From contig CABUCP010000098.1 of the NCBI GenBank assembly GCA_902490055.1, positions 1-8,921 on the forward strand: a stretch of 8,921 nucleotides of DNA, in the 5' to 3' direction. The DNA is from an uncultured Klebsiella sp. (GTDB lineage Bacteria; Pseudomonadota; Gammaproteobacteria; Enterobacterales; Enterobacteriaceae). A program made the translations under genes and the position numbers. The notes under the pieces were generated by a model, which was not told where the DNA came from, ran no database searches, and saw only the letters and a list, made by a program, of their open reading frames with translations. Shown here piece after piece: positions 1 to 6,376 of this stretch. How positions within the stretch are numbered: position 1 is the first letter of the stretch; every line of letters begins with the position of its first letter.

Positions 1-10
1 GTGTGTCCAA
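1..10 (-). CDS. Possible start of a leader peptide ahead of corA (partial, tentative)
   Basis: On the minus strand a TTG codon at 10-8 is preceded by an AGAGGA Shine-Dalgarno-like run at 24-19, with an 8-nt gap. The reading starts TTG GAC ACA and leaves the window. It lies about 26 nt downstream of the predicted transcription start of the outward promoter. In Salmonella the corA magnesium transporter gene has a long leader RNA containing a short translated ORF (corL) that controls Rho-dependent termination, and this could be the equivalent. Only three codons are visible, so neither the ORF nor its identity can be confirmed. It could also be a chance SD-like string. Confidence 0.2.
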
Positions 11-35
11 GGCGAATGTCCTCTTAGCGTGATCG

Positions 36-71
36 TGCGCGCATGTTACGCCAGCGCCAAAACGGCGTCAA
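36..71 (-). promoter_or_regulatory. Sigma70-type promoter reading out of the left edge, probably for corA
   Basis: The minus strand carries TTGACG (71-66), a 17-bp spacer and TAACAT (48-43). This is 5/6 and 4/6 match to the consensus hexamers at ideal spacing, with a start expected near 36. It follows the uvrD 3' end and faces the same way as uvrD. In E. coli the next gene is corA, so this is probably the corA promoter; the target gene itself is outside the window. Confidence 0.6.
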
Positions 72-84
72 CACGCAAGGGAAC

Positions 85-111
85 GCTAAAGAGCAAATCC
101 TGCCCTTTAGC
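85..111 (-). terminator. Strong stem-loop downstream of uvrD, possible terminator
   Basis: An 11-bp inverted repeat (arms 85-95 and 101-111, one G-U pair on the minus-strand RNA) encloses a 5-nt loop. It lies 48 bp past the uvrD stop and 13 bp before the -35 of the outward promoter, which is where a terminator for the long lptM-uvrD transcript would be expected. There is no clean T-tract on either side (GTTCCCTT on the minus strand), so it may instead stabilise the 3' end, or termination may need Rho. Confidence 0.4.
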
Positions 112-136
112 ATATAAGGCTAGCAGATTATTACAA

Positions 137-151
137 AAAAATTATATTTTT
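137..151. other. A/T-only mini-palindrome just after the uvrD stop
   Basis: AAAAAT-TAT-ATTTTT lies 7 bp beyond the uvrD stop codon and extends into a run of seven A on the plus strand (seven T on the minus-strand transcript). An A/T-only 6-bp stem is too weak to be a convincing intrinsic terminator alone. The U-rich RNA could help release or provide a site for Rho or Hfq. No function is assigned. Confidence 0.3.
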
Positions 152-158
152 CTTAAAG

Positions 159-2321
159 TTACACCGTTTCCAGCCGGGCATAGGCGGCAACCAGCCATTT
201 AATTCCCTGCCCCTGGAAAGCCACCTGCAGGCGGCTATGTTCGCCGCTGCCTTCGAGGTTAACGATGGTACCTTCACCGAACTTCGGATGCCGGACCCGC
301 TGGCCCAGCTTATAGCCGGTATCGTTCTCCGCCACCGGCGTACCGAGGCGCTGATGGTTAACCGGGCGGCTCACCGTCGCCCGCAGCCGCACCTCTTCCA
401 CGCACTCTTCCGGGAGCTCGCCAATGAAGCGCGATGGACGGTGGTAAACCTCTTTGCCGTACAAACGGCGGGTTTCGGCGTAGGTCAGGGTGAGCTTCTG
501 CATGGCGCGCGTCACGCCAACGTAGGCCAAACGGCGTTCTTCTTCCAGCCGTCCACCTTCATCAAGCGCCATTTGGCTCGGGAACATCCCTTCTTCGACG
601 CCGACGATAAACACCTGCGGGAACTCCAGCCCTTTCGCCGAGTGCAGGGTCATCAGCTGTACCGCGTCCTGCCAGGTATCCGCCTGCCCTTCGCCCGCTT
701 CCAGCGCGGCGTGGGAAAGGAACGCCTGCAGCGGCATCAGATCTTCATCTTCTTCGTTGTAGCTGAACTGGCGCGTCGCCGTCACCAGTTCCTCTAAGTT
801 TTCAATACGCGTCTGGCCCTTCTCGCCTTTTTCCTGCTCGTACATCGTACGCAGTCCGGAATCTTTAATAACTCGATCGGTCTGAACGTGCAGCGGCATA
901 TCGGCGGTTTCCTGCGCCAGCGCGTCGATAAGCTCCATAAAGCGCTGCAGAGCGCTGGCGGCGCGACCGGCCAGTACTTTATCTTTCAGCAGCTCGCGGC
1001 AGGCCTGCCACAGCGTCAGCTGACGATCGCGCGAGGTCTGGCGCACCACATCCAGGGTACGATCGCCGATGCCGCGGGTAGGCGTATTGACCACGCGCTC
1101 AAAGGCTGCGTCGTCGTTGCGGTTGGCAATCAGGCGCAGATAAGAGAGCGCATCTTTGATTTCCTGGCGTTCGAAGAAGCGCATACCGCCGTAGATACGG
1201 TACGGCATGCTGGCCTGCAGCAGCGCCTCTTCCAGCACGCGCGACTGGGCGTTGCTGCGGTAGAGAATGGCGCACTGCTCCAGCGCGCCGCCATTTTCCT
1301 GCCAGGTTTTGATCCGGTTAACCACGAACCGCGCTTCGTCGAGATCGTTGAACGCGCAGTACAGCGAAATCGGCTCACCATCGGCGCCGTCGGTCCACAG
1401 CTTTTTGCCCAGGCGCCCGCTGTTGTTTTCAATCAGGGCGTTGGCCGCGCTAAGGATATTGCTGGTCGAACGATAGTTCTGTTCGAGGCGGATAGTTTCC
1501 GCGCCGGGGAAGTCATTGAGGAAGCGCTGAATGTTTTCGACCTGCGCGCCGCGCCAGCCGTAAATCGACTGATCATCATCGCCGACAATCATCACCTTGC
1601 CGGTATCGCCCGCCAGCAGGCGGATCCAGGCATACTGAATGTTGTTGGTATCCTGGAATTCGTCGACGAGGATATTGGTGAAGCGCTCGCGGTAGTGCTG
1701 CAGGATATGTGGCTTATTCAGCCACAGCTCATGGGCGCGCAGCAGGAGTTCGGCGAAGTCCACCAGCCCGGCGCGGTCACAGGCTTCCTGATAGGCCTGA
1801 TACACTTTCTGCCAGGTCTGCTCGACCGGGTTGCCGTAGCTCTGAATGTGATGCGGGCGCAGCCCTTCATCTTTTTGGCTGTTGATGTACCACATTGCCT
1901 GGCGCGGCGGCCATTGCTTCTCATCCAGGTTCATCGCCTTAATCAGGCGCTTCAGCAGGCGCAGCTGGTCTTCGCTATCGAGGATTTGGAAATCCTGCGG
2001 CAGGTTGGCGTCCAGATGATGGGCGCGCAGCAGGCGGTGCGCCAAGCCGTGGAAAGTGCCGACCCACATGCCGCCCTGGGTGGTGCCCATCAGTTGGCCG
2101 ATACGGTGGCGCATCTCGGCCGCCGCTTTGTTGGTAAAGGTCACCGCCATAATCGAGTACGGCGAACAGTTCTCTACGCTCAGCAGCCAGGCGATACGGT
2201 GTACCAGTACGCGCGTCTTACCACTGCCCGCCCCTGCCAGAACCAGCATATTGGTGCGCGAGGCCGCTACGGCATCACGCTGTTTGTCATTAAGGCTGTC
2301 GAGCAGGTAAGAAACGTCCAT
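159..2321 (-). CDS. uvrD: DNA helicase II (UvrD)
   Basis: This is a superfamily 1A 3'-to-5' DNA helicase/translocase that unwinds nicked strands in UvrABC excision repair and MutHLS mismatch repair, clears RecA filaments and interacts with RNA polymerase. Counting from ATG 2321 gives 720 residues, the E. coli length. Walker A AGAGSGKT lies at 29-36 (Lys35), DEFQDT (motif II) begins near 220, followed by GDDDQSIYGWRGA (motif III), QNYRST (IV), TLHSAKGLEF (V) and VGVTRA (VI). The last ~70 residues (GYKLGQRVRHPKFGEGTI...) form the Tudor-like tail. A GTG two codons upstream (2327) is in frame, but ATG gives the family N-terminus MDVSYLL with a weak GGCGG element 7 nt upstream. It is last in the minus-strand series, with its own LexA-controlled promoter 36-90 bp upstream of the start. 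It is intact with no missing motif. Confidence 0.98.
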   Translation of the reverse strand: MDVSYLLDSLNDKQRDAVAASRTNMLVLAGAGSGKTRVLVHRIAWLLSVENCSPYSIMAVTFTNKAAAEMRHRIGQLMGTTQGGMWVGTFHGLAHRLLRAHHLDANLPQDFQILDSEDQLRLLKRLIKAMNLDEKQWPPRQAMWYINSQKDEGLRPHHIQSYGNPVEQTWQKVYQAYQEACDRAGLVDFAELLLRAHELWLNKPHILQHYRERFTNILVDEFQDTNNIQYAWIRLLAGDTGKVMIVGDDDQSIYGWRGAQVENIQRFLNDFPGAETIRLEQNYRSTSNILSAANALIENNSGRLGKKLWTDGADGEPISLYCAFNDLDEARFVVNRIKTWQENGGALEQCAILYRSNAQSRVLEEALLQASMPYRIYGGMRFFERQEIKDALSYLRLIANRNDDAAFERVVNTPTRGIGDRTLDVVRQTSRDRQLTLWQACRELLKDKVLAGRAASALQRFMELIDALAQETADMPLHVQTDRVIKDSGLRTMYEQEKGEKGQTRIENLEELVTATRQFSYNEEDEDLMPLQAFLSHAALEAGEGQADTWQDAVQLMTLHSAKGLEFPQVFIVGVEEGMFPSQMALDEGGRLEEERRLAYVGVTRAMQKLTLTYAETRRLYGKEVYHRPSRFIGELPEECVEEVRLRATVSRPVNHQRLGTPVAENDTGYKLGQRVRHPKFGEGTIVNLEGSGEHSRLQVAFQGQGIKWLVAAYARLETV
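1760..1767 (-). other. Chi site (minus strand)
   Basis: GCTGGTGG on the minus strand within uvrD. The encoded residues (LVDF region) are conserved, so the octamer may be kept by protein constraint as well as by recombination. Confidence 0.6.
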
Positions 2322-2340
2322 TGGCACCGCCGGAAGAGAA

Positions 2341-2357
2341 GGGGTTCCGCGAACCCC
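2341..2357 (-). terminator. Attenuator-like hairpin in the uvrD 5' leader
   Basis: A perfect 7-bp stem (GGGGTTC / GAACCCC) with a 3-nt loop is extendable by one A-U pair. It is followed on the minus-strand RNA by TTCTCTTCC, 19 nt before the uvrD ATG. It lies directly after the LexA box, sharing one base pair with it. E. coli uvrD is reported to be controlled by LexA and by attenuation in its leader, and this position and structure fit that. The T-tract is imperfect, so termination is probably partial. Confidence 0.6.
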
Positions 2358-2372
2358 TGTTAATATATACAG
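2357..2372 (-). promoter_or_regulatory. LexA (SOS) box of uvrD
   Basis: CTGTATATATTAACAG on the minus strand fits CTGT-N8-ACAG exactly and differs from the ideal alternating T/A core at two positions. It begins 11 bp downstream of the uvrD -10 hexamer, so bound LexA would cover the start site. E. coli uvrD is a classical SOS gene with a LexA box at this place. Confidence 0.92.
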
Positions 2373-2383
2373 AGTTACTGGTG

Positions 2384-2411
2384 ATTATATCAGCGAGGTC
2401 AGAGATGCCAA
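2384..2411 (-). promoter_or_regulatory. uvrD promoter inside the end of yigB
   Basis: The minus strand has TTGGCA (2411-2406), a 16-bp spacer and a perfect TATAAT (2389-2384), with a start predicted near 2377. The -35 lies in yigB codons. The -10 contains the yigB TAA stop (2387-2385). The LexA box covers the initial transcribed region. This lets uvrD be induced by DNA damage independently of the upstream genes. Confidence 0.85.
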
Positions 2412-3101
2412 CCGTGAAATTTCGATATGCGGCAGCAGACGGCTATCGGCGGTTTTCATCAACGAGGCGCCCTGCGGCTTGATCCAGCAGGCCTGCATCC
2501 CACAGCGAATAGCGCCGGCCACGTCGGTGGTCAGATCATCGCCGACGTGAAGAATATGCCCAAGCGGCAGATCCAGACGCTCCGACGCCAGATGATACAT
2601 GTCGGCAAACGGCTTGGAGCGGCCATCCGGACCCGCGCGCAGCACAAAGCGGAAATAGTCGCTCAGCCCGAACAGCTCCGGCTGGGCGTTACCGTTGGTA
2701 ATCGCCACCAGCGGCCATTTCTGCGCCAGCTTAGCCAGCGTGTCGTGCGTCTCCTGTGGGACGTCGACGCGGCTACGCCAGTGGGCGAAATTTTCCATCG
2801 CTGCATCGGCGCCCGCTTTCGCCTGGGCGGCGGAAAGCCCGGCGTTGCGCATCCCCAGCTCCAGCGCGCGGTGGCGCCAGACGGTGACGTCGTGATAAAT
2901 CTCAGGCTCTGACTCCAGCAGCGTCTGGCGCAGACGGTGAAGATCGCCGGCATCAAATTGGCCCAGCGCCGGATGGTAATTGCGCACAAATGCCAGCGAT
3001 TCATGCATCGTCCGGTCAATCACCGGGCGGTTATCATAAAGGGTATCGTCCAGGTCGAACGTCAGTGCTGAGATCGGGCCCAGAGGTCGGTAAAAACGCA
3101 T
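2385..3101 (-). CDS. yigB: HAD-family FMN / pyrimidine phosphatase YigB
   Basis: This 238-residue cytosolic haloacid-dehalogenase-type phosphatase is the length of E. coli YigB. The E. coli enzyme dephosphorylates FMN and can carry out the 5-amino-6-(5-phosphoribitylamino)uracil phosphatase step of riboflavin synthesis. Visible motifs: motif I DLDDT at 16-20 (nucleophile Asp16, acid/base Asp18), motif II Thr135 in AITNGN, motif III Lys163 in GRSKPF, and motif IV GDD at 187-189 with Asp193. A helical cap lies between motifs I and II. The start ATG overlaps the xerC stop by one base (TAATG) and has a strong GGGGGA Shine-Dalgarno sequence about 5 nt upstream, so translation is probably coupled to xerC. 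The exact physiological substrate rests on E. coli knowledge, not on this sequence. Confidence 0.95.
   Translation of the reverse strand: MRFYRPLGPISALTFDLDDTLYDNRPVIDRTMHESLAFVRNYHPALGQFDAGDLHRLRQTLLESEPEIYHDVTVWRHRALELGMRNAGLSAAQAKAGADAAMENFAHWRSRVDVPQETHDTLAKLAQKWPLVAITNGNAQPELFGLSDYFRFVLRAGPDGRSKPFADMYHLASERLDLPLGHILHVGDDLTTDVAGAIRCGMQACWIKPQGASLMKTADSRLLPHIEISRLASLTSLI
2705..2712 (-). other. Chi site (minus strand)
   Basis: GCTGGTGG on the minus strand within yigB. Confidence 0.6.
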
Positions 3102-4003
3102 TATTTCCCCCGTTTCGCGCGCGGATGCGCGGCATCGTACACCGAGGCAAGGTGTTGAAAATCGAGATGGGTATAGATTTGGGTAGTGGAGAGATTGGCA
3201 TGGCCCAGCAGCTCCTGCACGCCGCGTAGATCGCCGCTCGACTCCAGCATATGGGTAGCGAAGGAGTGACGCAGTTTATGCGGATGCACGTGGCTATTCA
3301 GCCCCTGCTTGATGCCCCACTCGGCAAAACGCTTTTGCACGTTGCGGGCAGAGATCCGCTTCCCCAGCTTCGACAAGAACAGCGCCTCGTCATCGCCGCC
3401 AAACAGGCCGCGTAGATCCAACCAGTGTTCAATCCACGCCACCGCGTTACGGCCGATCGGCAGGCGGCGCTCTTTGCTGCCTTTGCCCATCACCCACACT
3501 TCCCCTGATTCAAGGTCAAGGTGCTGAATATCAAGGTTAACTAACTCAGAAAGACGCAGCCCCGCGCCGTACATGACCTCCAGCATTGCCCGGTCGCGCA
3601 CCGCGAGCGGGTCATTGAGATCAATATCCAGCAGCCGGTTAACATCATCGACGTCGATATTTTTCGGTAAGTGACGGGGGATTTTCGGCGCCGCAATCCC
3701 CTTTGCCGGGTTGGCGTTAAGCTCGCCCTGACTGACCATCCAGTCAAAGAAGCTACGTAGCGCGGAAAGCCGCAGCGCCAGGCTCGCCGGGCCTAAACCC
3801 GCGCGACGGCTGCGCACCGCAAAGCTGCGCACCTGAGCGGCATCGCAGTTCTGCCAGCTTTTCAGCCCGGCATCATCCGCCAGCGCCATCAGCGCTTCCA
3901 GCTGTCGCTGATAATTCGTGAGCGTAATCGGGCTAAGCTGGCGCTCAACGCCGAGATAGCGCAGGAAGCGTTCGACGCAAGGGTATAGCGGAGAGTGGAT
4001 CAT
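3101..4003 (-). CDS. xerC: Site-specific tyrosine recombinase XerC
   Basis: XerC works with XerD and FtsK at the dif site to resolve chromosome dimers at division, and also resolves plasmid multimers. The 300 residues are two more than in E. coli. The N-terminal SAM-like core-binding domain spans about 5-95 and the catalytic domain about 110-295. The full tyrosine recombinase set is present: Arg150 (GAGLRLSEL), Lys174 (MGKGSKERR), His242 and Arg245 (PHKLRHSF), His268 (LLGHANL) and nucleophile Tyr277 (TQIYTH). The ATG overlaps the yigA TGA by four bases (ATGA). No strong Shine-Dalgarno sequence is seen, so coupled translation is likely. The extreme N-terminus (MIHSPLYPC) differs from E. coli while the rest is highly conserved. 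This is the housekeeping recombinase in its usual operon, not a mobile-element integrase. Confidence 0.98.
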   Translation of the reverse strand: MIHSPLYPCVERFLRYLGVERQLSPITLTNYQRQLEALMALADDAGLKSWQNCDAAQVRSFAVRSRRAGLGPASLALRLSALRSFFDWMVSQGELNANPAKGIAAPKIPRHLPKNIDVDDVNRLLDIDLNDPLAVRDRAMLEVMYGAGLRLSELVNLDIQHLDLESGEVWVMGKGSKERRLPIGRNAVAWIEHWLDLRGLFGGDDEALFLSKLGKRISARNVQKRFAEWGIKQGLNSHVHPHKLRHSFATHMLESSGDLRGVQELLGHANLSTTQIYTHLDFQHLASVYDAAHPRAKRGK

Positions 4004-4707
4004 GCGCGTTCAATCCAACGCTCCAGCAGGCCGGGCAGCATGCGCGCGATCTCCTGCAGTAGCTGCGTCCCCTGGCCTTGCTGATAATGCTGCGGATCGC
4101 GGCTGCTGAAGAACATGACCCCCGGGGCGTCGTCATCGCCCAGTAGCGACATCGCCACCGAGCCGATGGCTTTCGCCTCCGGCAGTACTACCAGCAGCTC
4201 GGGCCCATTCAGCGGCCCAAGATAGTGTCGTTCGTGGCCTAATCGCTGGATGCGAATAGGTTCAAACGCCTGTCGGTTTAGCGCCAGATGGGTGAATTTA
4301 GACGGCGCGCCAAGCTGCCAGCTGTCCGGGAACAGGCGCACCGTCGCGCCCGCCAGGCCAAGCTCGCGCGCCCAGCGATGAAAGCGGTTGAGCATTTCAT
4401 CCAGGCTATCGGCGGATGCCAGACGCGTCTGCAGATGGAACAGGCGCTGAAACAGGCTTTGATTCGCCGTCGCCTGTTCCATCAGCAGCGTCATGTTTTC
4501 TTCCAGCACGTTGATATGGTTACGCGCCCGCAGCATGTGCCACTCCACCAGCGAGATGGTTCCGCGCACCGGATGCGGGACGCGGATATGTTCAACCTGC
4601 GCCGCATTACGAATAAAGAACTCAGGATTTTGCAGCAGATAATCTACTACCGCGCTATCGTCGAGCGCTGTGGCGAGTTCCTGCTGTTCTTCCCCGATCT
4701 GTTTCAT
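4000..4707 (-). CDS. yigA: DUF484 family protein YigA
   Basis: This 235-residue cytosolic protein has no signal peptide or membrane segment. It matches E. coli YigA in length and in long conserved stretches: NPEFFIRN (27-34), VPHPVRGT (43-50), a helical [17 protein letters not shown] segment (55-71) likely to form a coiled coil, [14 protein letters not shown] (108-121) and [20 protein letters not shown] (161-180). The C-terminal half is predicted in this family to be GAF-like. The molecular function is not known to me. It is consistently found between dapF and xerC in enterobacteria, which hints at a conserved but undefined role. Both ends overlap neighbours by ATGA, and its own Shine-Dalgarno sequence is poor, so expression depends on dapF translation. 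Confidence 0.93.
   Translation of the reverse strand: MKQIGEEQQELATALDDSAVVDYLLQNPEFFIRNAAQVEHIRVPHPVRGTISLVEWHMLRARNHINVLEENMTLLMEQATANQSLFQRLFHLQTRLASADSLDEMLNRFHRWARELGLAGATVRLFPDSWQLGAPSKFTHLALNRQAFEPIRIQRLGHERHYLGPLNGPELLVVLPEAKAIGSVAMSLLGDDDAPGVMFFSSRDPQHYQQGQGTQLLQEIARMLPGLLERWIERA
4545..4552 (-). other. Chi site (minus strand)
   Basis: The minus strand reads GCTGGTGG, the RecBCD recombination hotspot octamer of E. coli, inside yigA. It is one of four in the window, all with the same polarity. Confidence 0.6.
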
Positions 4708-5528
4708 AGATGAATAAATCCGTCGTAGACGTGTGCCGCCGGGCCAGTCATAAACAACGGTTGACCCGGACCTTTCCAGGCGATGTCGAGACGCCCGCCT
4801 GGTAATTCCACGCGAACCTCTTCGGCGAGTAATCCCTGTTGGATACCTACCGCCACCGCCGCGCAGGCGCCGCTGCCGCAGGCCTGCGTTTCGCCTGCGC
4901 CGCGTTCATAGACGCGCAGACGAATGTGGGAGCGTTCCACCACCTGCATAAAGCCGATATTGGCGCGTTCCGGAAAACGTTCGTGGCTTTCCATCACCGG
5001 GCCGAGGGTTTCGACCGCGGCGGTTTCCACGTCATCAACCTGAATCACGCAGTGCGGATTGCCCATCGAGACCACGCCGCACAATACTGTCTGTTCGGCC
5101 GCACGCATAATATAGGTCTTTTCCGCTTTGTTAGCGCGGAACGGGACCTGAGACGGCTCGAAGTTCGGCTCGCCCATGTTAACGCGCACCAGATCGTCTT
5201 CCGTTACGCTTAATACCATACGACCGTTGGCGGTGCTCACGCGGATATCACGTTTATTGGTCAGGCCTTTTAAACGGACAAAGCGGGCGAAGCAGCGCGC
5301 GCCGTTGCCGCACTGCGAGACTTCACTACCGTCTGCATTGAAGATGCGGTAATGGAAGTCCAGATCGGGATCGTACGGCGGCTCGACGACCAACAGCTGG
5401 TCAAAGCCAACGCCAAGATGTCGATCCGCGAGGCGACGAATCAGCTCCGGTGAGAAGAAAACATTCTGCGTTACCGCATCAACAACCATGAAGTCGTTGC
5501 CGAGGCCATGCATTTTAGAGAACTGCAT
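4704..5528 (-). CDS. dapF: Diaminopimelate epimerase
   Basis: This enzyme interconverts LL- and meso-diaminopimelate, the penultimate step to lysine and the source of the peptidoglycan cross-linking residue. It is a PLP-independent two-base racemase in the cytosol. The 274 residues equal E. coli DapF. Both catalytic cysteines are present: Cys73 in [10 protein letters not shown] (71-80) and Cys217 in the [10 protein letters not shown] segment (216-225). The FNADGSEV (63-70), MGNPHC (155-160) and [10 protein letters not shown] (205-214) segments line the active site. The start ATG has GGAG 8 nt upstream and follows the lptM stop by 35 bp. Its TGA stop overlaps the yigA ATG (ATGA). No terminator is seen between lptM and dapF, so co-transcription is likely. 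Confidence 0.98.
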   Translation of the reverse strand: MQFSKMHGLGNDFMVVDAVTQNVFFSPELIRRLADRHLGVGFDQLLVVEPPYDPDLDFHYRIFNADGSEVSQCGNGARCFARFVRLKGLTNKRDIRVSTANGRMVLSVTEDDLVRVNMGEPNFEPSQVPFRANKAEKTYIMRAAEQTVLCGVVSMGNPHCVIQVDDVETAAVETLGPVMESHERFPERANIGFMQVVERSHIRLRVYERGAGETQACGSGACAAVAVGIQQGLLAEEVRVELPGGRLDIAWKGPGQPLFMTGPAAHVYDGFIHL

Positions 5529-5563
5529 TATCTACTCCAATTGCGCGGAACAGAACGTGATCG

Positions 5564-5767
5564 TTAGTAATTAACCTGAGTCGGACCGCCATTATCGCCG
5601 CGATCGTTACGATCCGGCGTCGCGCTCTGAATACCTGGATTAACCGGCTTGGTCGGCGGCGGCGCGGTTTTGTCCGCCGGCGGGAAGTACAGCGGCCCTT
5701 TCAAGCCGCAGCCGGTCAGGCTGAAGACGGCAAACAGAACGGCAAGCGTGGGTAAAACGTTTTTCAT
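5564..5767 (-). CDS. lptM: LPS translocon maturation lipoprotein LptM (YifL)
   Basis: This small outer-membrane lipoprotein associates with the LptD-LptE translocon at the BAM complex and promotes LptD oxidative maturation; this role is known from E. coli work on YifL, renamed LptM. From ATG 5767 it has 67 residues, the E. coli length: Lys3, a hydrophobic segment 4-17, lipobox LTGC at 17-20 with Cys20 as the lipidated residue, then the conserved GLKGPLYFPP (21-30), a proline-rich linker and a QVNY C-terminus. No Asp at +2, consistent with outer-membrane sorting. An upstream ATG (5788) would add MNHGQLS before a normal signal peptide and has no good Shine-Dalgarno sequence, so 5767 is preferred. 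It leads the series dapF-yigA-xerC-yigB. Confidence 0.95.
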   Translation of the reverse strand: MKNVLPTLAVLFAVFSLTGCGLKGPLYFPPADKTAPPPTKPVNPGIQSATPDRNDRGDNGGPTQVNY

Positions 5768-5803
5768 TGATAATTGCCCATGATTCATTCGTTACTGCTT
5801 TCT

Positions 5804-5831
5804 ATCATCGCAGGAGAAGACGTAAAAGCAA
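5804..5831 (-). promoter_or_regulatory. Candidate promoter for lptM-dapF-yigA-xerC-yigB
   Basis: In the divergent spacer the minus strand has TTGCTT (5831-5826), 16 bp and GATGAT (5809-5804), about 37 bp before the lptM ATG. The matches are moderate (3/6 and 4/6). It is the best pair I could find by eye in this spacer, and the operon must have a promoter here, but the exact hexamers are uncertain. Confidence 0.35.
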
Positions 5832-5869
5832 GCGTTTAGCATCCGACTGCGCGCGCTTTTGTTTCGCGC

Positions 5870-5875
5870 TATACT
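5870..5875 (+). promoter_or_regulatory. Candidate -10 element for cyaY
   Basis: TATACT (5/6 to consensus) ends 38 bp before the cyaY ATG. No convincing -35 hexamer lies 16-18 bp upstream, so the promoter may be weak or activator-dependent. With the minus-strand lptM element it makes the 146-bp gap a divergent regulatory region with non-overlapping cores. Confidence 0.4.
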
Positions 5876-5913
5876 GCGGCCATCTTCAAAAATCATAAAA
5901 GCAGAATATAACT

Positions 5914-6234
5914 ATGAACGACAGTGAATTCCATCGCCTGGCCGATAGCCTGTGGATGACCATCGAAGAACGTCTGGACGACTGGGACGGCGACAGCGAT
6001 ATCGACTGCGAAATCAATGGCGGCGTGCTGACCATCAGCTTCGAAAACGGCAGCAAAATCATTATTAACCGTCAGGAACCGCTGCATCAGGTGTGGCTGG
6101 CGACCAAGCAAGGCGGCTACCATTTCGACCTGAAAGGCGACGAGTGGATCTGCGATCGCAGCGGCGAAAGCTTCTGGGATTTGCTGGAACAGGCGGCGAG
6201 CCATCAGGCCGGCGAGTCGGTGAGCTTCCGTTAA
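5914..6234 (+). CDS. cyaY: Frataxin homologue CyaY
   Basis: Bacterial frataxin binds iron and the IscS cysteine desulfurase and modulates Fe-S cluster assembly on IscU in the cytosol. The 106 residues equal E. coli CyaY and are almost the same sequence. The acidic helix-1 and strand-1 iron-binding ridge is intact (Glu18, Glu19, Asp22, Asp23, Asp25, Asp27, Asp29, Asp31). The beta-sheet signature [20 protein letters not shown] (52-71) and Trp78 are also present. It is the only plus-strand gene, divergent from lptM and convergent with cyaA. The Shine-Dalgarno sequence is poor (only an A-rich AGCAGAATATAACT before ATG), suggesting modest expression. A REP hairpin begins 10 bp after the stop. Confidence 0.98.
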   Translation: MNDSEFHRLADSLWMTIEERLDDWDGDSDIDCEINGGVLTISFENGSKIIINRQEPLHQVWLATKQGGYHFDLKGDEWICDRSGESFWDLLEQAASHQAGESVSFR

Positions 6235-6244
6235 TGACGTGTTT

Positions 6245-6280
6245 CCCGGATGGCGGCGCATCGCGCCTTATCCGGGCTAC
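6245..6280 (+). repeat. REP element 1 (palindromic unit)
   Basis: This follows the enterobacterial REP pattern GGATGGCGGCG...CGCCTTATCCGGGCTAC. Outer arms CCCGGAT (6245-6251) and ATCCGGG (6270-6276) enclose a second perfect stem GGCGC/GCGCC (6255-6259, 6263-6267) with loop ATC. It sits 10 bp past the cyaY stop and probably protects the cyaY mRNA 3' end or limits read-through. Confidence 0.85.
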
Positions 6281-6296
6281 CCGCCGACATAGAACC

Positions 6297-6326
6297 GTAG
6301 CCCTGCTAAGCGCAGCGCCAGCAGGG
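6297..6326 (-). repeat. REP element 2, inverted, Klebsiella-like core
   Basis: The unit has arms CCCTGCT (6301-6307) and AGCAGGG (6320-6326) around a TAAGCGCAGCGCC-type centre. Read on the minus strand it ends in TAGCAGGGCTAC, resembling the GGCGCTGCGCTTACCCGGCCTAC repeats common in Klebsiella-type genomes. Its centre differs from REP 1 and REP 3, so the cluster mixes two REP subtypes. It is opposite in orientation to its neighbours. Confidence 0.65.
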
Positions 6327-6333
6327 AATATCT

Positions 6334-6365
6334 CCGGATAGCGGCTCGCGCCTTATCCGACCCGG
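6334..6365 (+). repeat. REP element 3
   Basis: Same type and orientation as REP 1: CGGATA (6335-6340) and TATCCG (6354-6359) arms flank a GCGGCTCGCGCCT centre. It degenerates after TTATCCG into ACCCGGGCAAC instead of the usual GGGCTAC. It lies 12 bp from the cyaA stop and would form the 3' hairpin of the cyaA transcript. Together 6245-6365 form a plus/minus/plus mosaic (BIME-like). No T-tract terminator is seen here. Confidence 0.75.
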
Positions 6366-6376
6366 GCAACCAAAAC

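Noticed and set aside
2322..2327. GTG start giving UvrD two extra residues (M-P-)
   Set aside because: The ATG at 2321 gives the usual 720-residue protein and family N-terminus, with a ribosome binding site at a better distance.
888..2363. 491-codon open frame on the plus strand opposite uvrD
   Set aside because: It is a GTG-started antisense shadow of uvrD with no Shine-Dalgarno sequence. The true uvrD frame has all helicase motifs, and G+C-rich third positions readily keep the opposite frame open.
3101..4003. Tyrosine recombinase as a sign of a phage or genomic island
   Set aside because: It is full-length housekeeping XerC in its standard dapF-yigA-xerC-yigB context, with no att-like repeats, tRNA or foreign base composition nearby.
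5768..5788. Upstream ATG for LptM (74 residues)
   Set aside because: It would put seven residues before a normal lipoprotein signal peptide and lacks a good Shine-Dalgarno sequence. The 67-residue form matches the family.
5893..6261. 122-codon minus-strand frame covering cyaY and part of REP 1
   Set aside because: cyaY on the plus strand is a clear frataxin. The antisense frame runs through the REP repeat and shows no protein family.
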